This document shows, piece after piece, positions 1-5,582 of a stretch of 5,582 nucleotides of DNA. The first letter of the stretch is position 1. Every line of letters begins with the position of its first letter. A program made the translations under genes and the position numbers. Under the pieces are notes generated by a model. That model searched no databases. It had not been told where the DNA came from and saw only the letters and a list, made by a program, of their open reading frames with translations. The stretch is taken from assembly GCA_028288395.1 (NCBI GenBank), contig JAQBNV010000446.1, positions 1 to 5,582 on the forward strand, read 5' to 3'. Source of the stretch: Adhaeribacter sp. GTDB lineage: Bacteria > Bacteroidota > Bacteroidia > Cytophagales > Hymenobacteraceae.

Positions 1-590
1 GAATGATTATTCGTTTTCATCCAGGCCGGCGGCGACCAGGGCGAACCCAATATTTTAATATCGGGATTTATGGTTAGTATCTGCTTCAATACCGGAATCA
101 GATGCGCCCGATCCGGTGCCAGGCTAAACTTGTCGAGGGTGGGGTCGGTTTGGCCGGCCGGTAAATCGTTGTACGTAAATACATAGGAATCTAAATCCGA
201 AGCGCCTATGCTAACCCGCAAATAGCTTATGCCAATATTATTCCCCTCTGTACCAAATAATTCCTGCAGCAATGCCGTCCGCTCGGGAGCACCCATCTGG
301 CTAATCAATAAGGCACTGCCGCCGGTCAGGGTATAGCCAAAGCCATCAATTTCCTGGTAAATCTGTTTTTCGTCGACTTGAATAACCGGGTGCGCATTGG
401 TGCTGGTATCGAAGGCCAGGGCAGTATCCTGTTTTGCAAACAAAACCGATTTATCCGGCTTAGTCAGCCAGAACTCGATAGATGATATGTTTTGACCGTT
501 ATCTCCACCCTTCTGGCAGCTACTTATTATCAGCAAGAAAGCAAAATAAGACAAAAGATAGAAGAAACCTGGTTTAGGGCGGGTTTGCAT
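1..590 (-). CDS. GH30 family glycoside hydrolase lipoprotein, N-terminal part (runs off left edge)
   Basis: This is the first 196 codons of an exported glycoside hydrolase that continues past the left edge. The start is ATG at 590-588. An in-frame TGA at 632-630 and no other in-frame start between them fix this choice. Residues 1-25 form a lipoprotein signal: a basic start, a hydrophobic run at about 9-22, and lipobox ISSC with Cys25 as the lipidated residue. Family GH30 is recognised from three blocks in the expected order: IDGFGYTLTGGSA (81-93), SYLRVSIGASDLDSY followed by FTYND (122-142), and KILGSPWSPPAWMKTN (179-194). These form the first strands of the (beta/alpha)8 barrel. GH30 enzymes retain configuration and cleave beta-glucosidic or beta-xylosidic bonds; typical activities are glucosylceramidase and endo-beta-1,6-glucanase. 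The acid/base and nucleophile glutamates lie beyond the window, so activity and substrate cannot be judged. No Shine-Dalgarno is seen; the leader is AT-rich. The family call is strong and the substrate is open. Confidence 0.9.
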   Translation of the reverse strand, partial: MQTRPKPGFFYLLSYFAFLLIISSCQKGGDNGQNISSIEFWLTKPDKSVLFAKQDTALAFDTSTNAHPVIQVDEKQIYQEIDGFGYTLTGGSALLISQMGAPERTALLQELFGTEGNNIGISYLRVSIGASDLDSYVFTYNDLPAGQTDPTLDKFSLAPDRAHLIPVLKQILTINPDIKILGSPWSPPAWMKTNNH

Positions 591-709
591 GTGATTTAAA
601 AAATTAAGAAGTAATAAAATTATTCGCTGTCAGATGTTCTGCTCGTTGATCATGGGGGTTCAACTGTATCCTTTTTATAATCAGGCTACAGTAAAAGCAC
701 ATGTATTGC

Positions 710-734
710 ATACCGGCCAACTGCAGGCAGGTAT
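710..734. repeat. Short imperfect hairpin ATACC-g-GCC / GGC-a-GGTAT
   Basis: Five plus three base pairs with one G/A mismatch enclose the 7-base loop AACTGCA. On the plus strand it is followed by TCTTTT, a weak terminator-like tail, but no supported plus-strand gene ends here. On the minus strand no T-run follows directly. It lies 120 bases upstream of the GH30 start. It could be a regulatory hairpin or chance. Confidence 0.15.
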
Positions 735-831
735 TCTTTTACCAACTCCAGTCTGGCGTTAATTTGCGGGCGAACCGAAACGAGATCGGTGCATATTTGC
801 GGTATAGGAAAGTTTAATCCTTTTCGCTACC

Positions 832-954
832 TTACTTGAAGTTTTGCCCAATCCCTGCTTCGTCCATTATTTTGGAAACGCCTGCCTTCTGGATGATGTT
901 TTTCAGTTGCTTTTCATTTTGGGATGAAGCCAAGCAATAGACCAAAAAGCAAAG
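832..954 (-). pseudogene. Possible decayed fragment of a small secreted protein
   Basis: A 40-codon open stretch lies between a TGA at 957-955 and a TAA at 834-832. It has no ATG near its beginning; the only in-frame ATG is at residue 30. The translation starts with a hydrophobic run (LCFLVYCLASS) that resembles the end of a signal peptide. A hydrophilic, amphipathic tail follows (KQLKNIIQKAGVSKIMDEAG, then IGQNFK). A second open stretch follows in another frame at 826-686, reading for example RPQINARLELVKEYLPAVGR. Together they could be a frameshifted, start-less remnant of one gene. I do not recognise either piece, and open frames of 40 to 46 codons can occur by chance, so this is tentative. 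Confidence 0.15.
907..952. repeat. Inverted repeat TTGCTTTT / AAAAGCAA
   Basis: Perfect 8-base arms lie at 907-914 and 945-952 with a 30-base spacer. The inner CATTTTGG / CCAAAAA segments could pair instead. It lies 18 to 63 bases after the stop of the heme lipoprotein gene, where an operon terminator might be expected. The stem is AT-rich, the loop is long and no T-run follows in the direction of transcription, so it is a poor intrinsic terminator. Confidence 0.2.
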
Positions 955-969
955 TCAGCTAATTGCCTG

Positions 970-2589
970 CTACTTGGTTTTAGCTACAGAGCTACGACGG
1001 GTAGCAGTTCTATTGTTTTCCAATACCAGGATATTGGGGCCACTGTTTATCCACCGGGCTTGCAATACGGGGGGAACCTTAACAGGCATTGCCACAAAAG
1101 ATCCCAATAAAAGGTCTTGATCACTGTCCTGATCCACATCCGCGGATTCGAGGGTAAGCCAATGGCCACTAGCGGCACCCGGAAAAGTAGAAGCCTGAAA
1201 CTCCATATTCCCACTATTCTTGAAAAATACAAAACCCTGCTGGGGTTGCTTCTGGTAATCAGGAAAGAAGGAAATGGCCGCAATATCTAAATCACCATCC
1301 CCGTCAAAATCGCGCACTATAGCCTTGGAGGCGCCGTGTAAGGGATAAAACCAGGCTTGCTTAAAGTTATCAGCCCCATCGTTCAGAAATAAACGCAGGC
1401 CATGATACCTTTTTAGAGAAATAGAATAATCGGCGTTATCGCCGTTGGTATAGAGTATATCGGGCTTGCCGTCCCCATTAAAATCAGCTACCTCAAAATA
1501 ACTCGACCCGTAAACCGGAGGAAAACGCAGCACCTGTTTTTCTTCAAATGAACCCCTGCCTTGGTTATAAAAAAGAGTAATACTTTCACTGGCCTGCGCT
1601 ACAAGGGCCATAATATCGGGGCGATGATCGCCATCAAAATCCTGCACCACGACATGCCGGCTGCCTGGAATATTTTTGAGGATATTTTCTTTATATCGAC
1701 CGTTGCCTTGGTTCCGGAACCAGGCCAGGCGGCCAGTATGATTACCATAATTACAGATTATAATATCCGTTAAGCCATCCATATCCAAATCGGCATAGGT
1801 CGCTTCAACCGGCCGGTTTAACGATTCTATTAATATTTGTGCGGTATAAGCACCCGCAGAATTCCGGGTGTAGCGGGTTAGCTTACCGGCACTGCGGTCG
1901 GAAGGTTCCAGCACCCCTATGGTTAATAAATCAAAGCTGCCGTCGGGGTAAACATGCACATCCGAAGCAGGACTATCCAGCAATAAAGAATCAAGCCGGT
2001 TAAAATTCTTATCCAGGATTAATAAATTATTGCCCTTGTCTCCCAGGAAAAGCCGGGCTTGGGTTTCATCAAATTTAGCCAAGGTGGTTAAAGGAGCTTT
2101 CTGGTTCTTCAGTCGATGTGGCTTAGACGTAAACAAAGGCAAGTAGACATTAACAGGCGGCACCATCTCCTGTGGCAAGGGGGTTTCCGGAGCAGCAGAA
2201 TCGTAATACGTAACTATCTTTTCCCAGTCTTGTTGGCTGATAAGCGGCTTATCGGCAAATACCCCGGCCTGAACCACAACCTGGATATCCTGATAAGGAA
2301 TGCCCACATAAGGGTTATCGCTATTCAATGCTAACCCCAGCCGCATGGCCATGTTCGGCAAAACACTGTTCTTCCAGGTTTGCTTATCAAGCAAGGCCGG
2401 GGCCGGAAACAAATGACAACTGCCACAATAACCTTGAGCCAGTTGCTGGCCGGTAAGATGAGCCGTATTACCCGTTGGCAAGGGTTTTTCAAAATTGCCC
2501 TGGCCTGCTTCAGGCCGCTTTCTGTTTCCTCCACAACTTAGCAGCACCAGCAAAGCCAGCACCCGGAGCACTTCTGCAGCTTTTTGCAT
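970..2589 (-). CDS. Heme c-binding FG-GAP/VCBS repeat lipoprotein (539 aa)
   Basis: This is a complete exported lipoprotein. Residues 1-19 are a signal ending in lipobox LLSC, with Cys19 lipidated. A linker leads to a small cytochrome c-like segment. Its heme attachment motif CGSCH (55-59) is followed by a Trp-containing helix and LPNMAM (77-82), where Met80 or Met82 could be the second iron ligand. The rest (about 165-525) is an FG-GAP/VCBS repeat domain, probably a beta-propeller. It shows five calcium-binding-type loops: DLDMDGLTD (267-275), DFDGDHRPD (317-325), DFNGDGKPD (369-377), DFDGDGDLD (427-435) and DVDQDSDQD (484-492). Two loops depart from DxDxDGxxD: His replaces Gly in the second and Ser in the fifth. 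The ATG lies 12 bases after the stop of the upstream gene, so the two are probably co-transcribed and may be translationally coupled. It could pass electrons or bind a partner at the cell surface; the true role is unknown. The domain calls are firm and the function is not. Confidence 0.93.
   Translation of the reverse strand: MQKAAEVLRVLALLVLLSCGGNRKRPEAGQGNFEKPLPTGNTAHLTGQQLAQGYCGSCHLFPAPALLDKQTWKNSVLPNMAMRLGLALNSDNPYVGIPYQDIQVVVQAGVFADKPLISQQDWEKIVTYYDSAAPETPLPQEMVPPVNVYLPLFTSKPHRLKNQKAPLTTLAKFDETQARLFLGDKGNNLLILDKNFNRLDSLLLDSPASDVHVYPDGSFDLLTIGVLEPSDRSAGKLTRYTRNSAGAYTAQILIESLNRPVEATYADLDMDGLTDIIICNYGNHTGRLAWFRNQGNGRYKENILKNIPGSRHVVVQDFDGDHRPDIMALVAQASESITLFYNQGRGSFEEKQVLRFPPVYGSSYFEVADFNGDGKPDILYTNGDNADYSISLKRYHGLRLFLNDGADNFKQAWFYPLHGASKAIVRDFDGDGDLDIAAISFFPDYQKQPQQGFVFFKNSGNMEFQASTFPGAASGHWLTLESADVDQDSDQDLLLGSFVAMPVKVPPVLQARWINSGPNILVLENNRTATRRSSVAKTK
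2413..2427 (-). other. c-type heme attachment motif CGSCH
   Basis: Codons TGT GGC AGT TGT CAT encode residues 55-59 of the lipoprotein. The pattern CxxCH covalently binds one heme, with His as the proximal iron ligand. The context (GYCGSCHLFPAP, then a Trp helix and LPNM) is like a small class I cytochrome fold, which makes a chance CxxCH unlikely. No second CxxCH occurs in this protein or in the visible part of its operon partner. Confidence 0.8.
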
Positions 2590-2601
2590 TTTGAAATTTA
2601 A
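2590..2601 (-). promoter_or_regulatory. 12-base intercistronic leader without Shine-Dalgarno
   Basis: Read on the minus strand, the spacer between the TAA of the large gene and the ATG of the lipoprotein is TTAAATTTCAAA. It has no purine-rich GGAG element. AT-rich leaders lacking Shine-Dalgarno are usual in Bacteroidota. The short gap leaves no room for a promoter or terminator, which supports one transcript for both genes. Confidence 0.6.
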
Positions 2602-5582
2602 TTAAAGCGTGCGACTCCGGCCTTTAAAATCATAAATAACTACCAATTTCATGGTGGGCAGGCGTTCGAAGCGGCGGGCCGACTGCGACAAATAAGTAGA
2701 GCCATAGTGAAATTCAATTTTTTCTTTTCTGCCATTGGTATAGGTTACCGATGCCCAGGCATCGGCCGGCTGCAAGGCTATAAGCTGCGTTGTTCCTCCT
2801 GCATCCGGGCTGGCCGAACTTTTAAATTTAAAAACCTTTAAACTGTCCTGGTTTTGCGTGGCTATTATTAATTTTTCGCCATGCCGGCCATAGAGCGTAG
2901 CCAGTCCTTTGGCATCACCTTCTACCAGAAAGCCACTTTGCTGAATGGTGCGGGGCGTAAATCCTCCTTTGCCATTCCCTTGCAAGTACAATCCAGTAAA
3001 AGCATCGTAGCGGCCGGTAAATACTTCGGTGCCATAATCATTTCCCACCAGCAGTACATCTAACTTCCCATCCCGGTTTACATCGGAGGTTTGCATACCA
3101 TATATTGGTGCCGTCTGGGCTTGCAGGGGCAGTACCGTCAATTTAAATTTACCGCCTCCTAAATTCTGGATATAACTACTGCCCATTTGCACCGCCTCCA
3201 GTATTAAGGCCTTTTCTAAATCTTTGGGTTTTAAAACCTCGTCGATGGGAGCCACGCTGTATTGCACGTAGCGGGCAAAAACGCTGCGGGTACGCGGCAT
3301 CTGGGCATTCAGGTCGTCGCGGGTATGCATCGGAAACGGTTTATAAGTACCATCTTCAGCTTTCATGTAACAGGCCAGCACCGGATCAATACTACCGTTG
3401 TTATCAAAATCTTTGGCATAAACCCGCAGTGGTTTATCTTTAGAGGCGGTGTAGTTGGTATTTAATCCTAAGTTTCCGGCTAAGTAATCAGTGTCGCCGT
3501 CCTGGTCAAAATCGCCGGCTACCAAACTATTCCACCAACCGGTTTGCCCACCGATACCGGTAGCGGCGGTTACATTTTTAAATGATTTACCCGTATTTTT
3601 TAAGAAGGAAACCGGCAGCCACTCCCCCGCCAGCACCAAATCTGTTTTACCATCATTATCAAAGTCCGACCACAAAGCATCGGTTATCATGCCAAATTTA
3701 CTCAGTTCCGGACAAACCCGGGCGGTAACATCGGTAAACTTACCGCCGTTATTTTGCAGGATATAACTGGCTGGGGGCAACGGATATTTGCCGTTTACAA
3801 CCCGGCCACCAATAAATAAATCCAGGTCGCCATCCTGATCGTAATCGGCTGCTTTTACGCACGAGCCACTACTGTAAAAAATTGGTAATGCCTGCTCGTC
3901 TAATTCAAAAATACCCTGGCCATTATTCCTGTAGAGTTTATCCTGCAGGGGCACCGTGCCATCCTGAAACTCGTAGCTACCGCTTACGGCATACAAATCC
4001 AAATCCCCGTCAGCATCGGCATCGAAAAAGAGCACGCCCATTTCTTCCTGAATTTTGGCCCCAGTGAGCCGGATATTTTCGGTAGTTGATTTAAATTTGC
4101 CATTTTCCTGCTGCAAAAAGAAAGTACCTTTTTTACCAGCCGCGCCTCCTATATAAAAATCATCCAGCCCATTTTTATCAATATCACCAACCGCTATACC
4201 CGGGCCATATTGGGTATATTTGTGCGGCATAGTCTTCTGCACGTTAAAATCTATTTTATCATCTTCGTGGTGCTTAAACAGGATATTGTACAACTGCGAG
4301 GCTTCTTGTAAGGGCGCTTTGGCCAGCAAAGTTTTGGCATCCGGGTAAACCGCTGTGGCGGCAGCATCTTTCTGGTTCAGGGTTAGCACCTGGTTTGGTT
4401 TTACTCGCTTTATAACCTGTTGTTTGCCGTCCGGCCAGGTTACTTTTAGGGAGTCGATGGCGGTTAGCTGACCTAACCCGAAATGCGCCGCATTTTCTAC
4501 CGTAGACAGATAGCCTTTGTAAATAGTATGTTCGTAAAATTGCTGCCGGCCTTGGGGCAAATATAATTGTACCTGGGCTCCCAAGCCGGCAGTGTTAGGA
4601 GCATTTCCCTTAAATTTTAGCCGGATGTAATTATTCTTTTTCTCTTTTTCTTTGGTTTGATAAAGCGTATTCTGATAAACAAATGCACTGTCGTTGATAT
4701 TATTAACCACAAAGTCAAGGTCCCCGTCATTATCTAAATCGGCGTAGGCGGCCCCATTAGAAAAAGATGGTGTACTTAAGCCCCACTCCTGCGTTTTATC
4801 GGTAAACTGCAGGTTGCCATTATTCTTGAAAATATAGTTGGGTAATTTTACCTGCGGGATAGAATCGACCAGGCTCATCTCATTAGCCACCATATTCATA
4901 CCGGCATTGTAAACGGCAAAATCGTGGTCAGTAATATCCTTCGGAAACCCATTGGTGATAATTACATCCCGAAAGCCGTCATTGTCAAAATCAGCTATTA
5001 GGGGTGTCCAGCTCCAGTCGGTCTGGTACAAGCCGGTTAGTTGTCCTATTTCACTAAATACCGGGTGACCTTTGGGAGAAATGCCATTATTTAACTGCAG
5101 CGTATTGCGGGCGTATTGGTGCTGAAACCCAAAAATGTTGTTATTGAAATAGGTGACGTAATTATTCGATTTCACCATCATTTTCTTCCGCTTATTATCT
5201 TCCGGCAACATATCCACCGCCAGGATATCTACCAGGCCATCGTTATTAATATCAGTTACACTGTTGCCCATAGCCGAGAAACTGGTGTGCTTGATATATT
5301 TATTAATCTGGTTTGAGAAGGTGCCGTTTTTGTTGTTGATATAAAGCAGGTCGTTGGATAGGTAATCATTGGTAACATAAATATCCGGCCAGCCATCGAG
5401 GTTGATATCACTGATAGCTAAACCCAGGCCATAGCCTTCGTAAAGAATACCCGCTTCCTGGGTTACATTGGTAAAAGTGCCGTTGCCATTGTTTCGGTAA
5501 AGCCGGTCGTTGTTTTCGGCGGTACCGTTATTAACCTGTTTGCGGTAGCTGGTAGGTAGACCGGTAGTAACCACATTGGTTA
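2602..5582 (-). CDS. Large FG-GAP/VCBS repeat protein with ASPIC/UnbV domain, C-terminal part (start beyond right edge)
   Basis: The frame is open to the right edge. The GTG at 5574 is an internal valine codon, with Thr-Asn-Val preceding it in frame, so the real start and any signal peptide are outside the window. Numbering from that GTG gives 990 visible residues. A first repeat block has loops DINLDGWPD (56-64), DINNDGLVD, DFDNDGFRD and DLDNDGDLD (279-287). An ASPIC/UnbV domain follows (about 314-402), with GLGAQVQLY, HFGLG and VTWPDGK. A second block opens with YGPGIAVGDIDKNGLDD (456-472) and holds six more loops, ending at DVNRDGKLD (831-839). The tail (about 941-968), with VTYTNGRKEKIEFHYG and YLSQSARR, looks like a worn second ASPIC-like unit. 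Relatives in Bacteroidota are secreted proteins of roughly 1,100 residues annotated as VCBS or CRTAC1-like proteins; their role is poorly known, with calcium-stabilised adhesion or binding the usual guess. No catalytic motif is visible. It is the upstream operon partner of the heme lipoprotein. Confidence 0.93.
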   Translation of the reverse strand, partial: TNVVTTGLPTSYRKQVNNGTAENNDRLYRNNGNGTFTNVTQEAGILYEGYGLGLAISDINLDGWPDIYVTNDYLSNDLLYINNKNGTFSNQINKYIKHTSFSAMGNSVTDINNDGLVDILAVDMLPEDNKRKKMMVKSNNYVTYFNNNIFGFQHQYARNTLQLNNGISPKGHPVFSEIGQLTGLYQTDWSWTPLIADFDNDGFRDVIITNGFPKDITDHDFAVYNAGMNMVANEMSLVDSIPQVKLPNYIFKNNGNLQFTDKTQEWGLSTPSFSNGAAYADLDNDGDLDFVVNNINDSAFVYQNTLYQTKEKEKKNNYIRLKFKGNAPNTAGLGAQVQLYLPQGRQQFYEHTIYKGYLSTVENAAHFGLGQLTAIDSLKVTWPDGKQQVIKRVKPNQVLTLNQKDAAATAVYPDAKTLLAKAPLQEASQLYNILFKHHEDDKIDFNVQKTMPHKYTQYGPGIAVGDIDKNGLDDFYIGGAAGKKGTFFLQQENGKFKSTTENIRLTGAKIQEEMGVLFFDADADGDLDLYAVSGSYEFQDGTVPLQDKLYRNNGQGIFELDEQALPIFYSSGSCVKAADYDQDGDLDLFIGGRVVNGKYPLPPASYILQNNGGKFTDVTARVCPELSKFGMITDALWSDFDNDGKTDLVLAGEWLPVSFLKNTGKSFKNVTAATGIGGQTGWWNSLVAGDFDQDGDTDYLAGNLGLNTNYTASKDKPLRVYAKDFDNNGSIDPVLACYMKAEDGTYKPFPMHTRDDLNAQMPRTRSVFARYVQYSVAPIDEVLKPKDLEKALILEAVQMGSSYIQNLGGGKFKLTVLPLQAQTAPIYGMQTSDVNRDGKLDVLLVGNDYGTEVFTGRYDAFTGLYLQGNGKGGFTPRTIQQSGFLVEGDAKGLATLYGRHGEKLIIATQNQDSLKVFKFKSSASPDAGGTTQLIALQPADAWASVTYTNGRKEKIEFHYGSTYLSQSARRFERLPTMKLVVIYDFKGRSRTL
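4369..4635 (-). other. ASPIC/UnbV domain between the two repeat blocks
   Basis: This segment encodes visible residues 314-402 of the large repeat protein. It starts NNYIRLKFKG, continues GLGAQVQLYLPQG, YEHTIYKGYLS and HFGLGQ, then VTWPDGKQQVIKRV and NQVLTLN. These are the hallmark positions of the ASPIC/UnbV domain, named from cartilage acidic protein 1 and UnbV-type proteins, which typically follows FG-GAP/VCBS repeats. Its biochemical role is not established. Here it is internal, with another long repeat block after it. Confidence 0.85.

Larger units (their letters stand above)
591..969. other. 379-base intergenic gap, no convincing gene
   Basis: This stretch separates the end of the heme lipoprotein gene from the GH30 start. 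I see no RNA gene, no strong hairpin followed by a T-run on the minus strand, and no good match to the Bacteroidota promoter pattern (TTTG, about 19 bases, TAnnTTTG). The nearest is TAATTTTA about 35 bases before the GH30 start, without an upstream TTTG at the right distance. It does hold short open frames that could be decayed coding sequence (954-832 and 826-686, minus strand) and two weak inverted repeats. The length would allow the GH30 gene its own promoter, but I cannot locate one. Confidence 0.6.

Noticed and set aside
591..660. Bacteroidota-type promoter directly upstream of GH30
   Set aside because: TAATTTTA resembles the -7 element, but there is no TTTG about 19 bases upstream and the region is generally AT-rich.
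634..762. Plus-strand open frame of 42 codons from ATG at 634
   Set aside because: It has no recognisable motif and no Shine-Dalgarno, and lies alone against the direction of all supported genes. It overlaps the equally open minus-strand frame, so chance is likely.
907..952. Intrinsic terminator for the two-gene operon
   Set aside because: Arms are AT-rich, the loop is 30 bases, and no T-run follows on the minus strand; kept only as a weak inverted repeat.
1047..5316. Several plus- and minus-strand open frames of 60 to 91 codons inside the two repeat-protein genes
   Set aside because: They lie wholly within well-supported coding sequence in other frames, and their translations are low-quality with no domain signal.
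1260..5420. Recurring short DNA motif like CCATCAAAATC or CCGTCAAAATC, suggesting a repeat array or CRISPR
   Set aside because: These are the reverse complements of codons for the Asp-rich calcium loops (DFDxDG). Spacing is irregular and copies diverge, as expected from protein repeats; no constant repeat-spacer pattern exists.
5572..5574. GTG as the start codon of the large repeat protein
   Set aside because: The frame stays open to the window edge (Thr-Asn before this Val), the region already reads as repeat sequence, and a secreted protein should begin with a signal peptide, which is absent here.

Overview
The window looks like a piece of a Bacteroidota chromosome, probably Cytophagales-like; the order-level guess is weak. 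Three things point there: large secreted FG-GAP/VCBS proteins with an ASPIC/UnbV domain, two short-signal lipoproteins with clear lipoboxes, and AT-rich leaders without a Shine-Dalgarno sequence in front of the two starts that can be seen. All three supported genes lie on the minus strand, so transcription runs from the right edge to the left.

Right to left: (1) 5582-2602 is the 3' part of a very large secreted protein whose start lies beyond the right edge. It carries FG-GAP/VCBS-type calcium-loop repeats, an internal ASPIC/UnbV domain, a second block of repeats and a second, degenerate ASPIC-like tail. (2) After only 12 bases comes 2589-970, a complete 539-residue lipoprotein. It has a single c-type heme motif (CGSCH) near the N-terminus followed by an FG-GAP repeat domain that is probably a beta-propeller. 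The spacing says the two genes are one operon. (3) 969-591 is a 379-base gap with no convincing gene. It holds short open stretches that might be remains of a decayed gene, and two weak inverted repeats. (4) 590-1 is the 5' part of a lipoprotein glycoside hydrolase of family GH30 (glucosylceramidase / beta-1,6-glucanase type), which runs off the left edge before its catalytic glutamates.

How they may work together (inference): all three products appear to be exported, and two should be lipid-anchored. The arrangement would fit an accessory or polysaccharide-utilisation-type locus in which an exported glycosidase acts alongside large calcium-stabilised repeat proteins, one of them able to carry heme c. 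No SusC/SusD pair, regulator, transposase, tRNA, rRNA or CRISPR array is visible in the window, so the link to glycan use rests on the GH30 gene alone.
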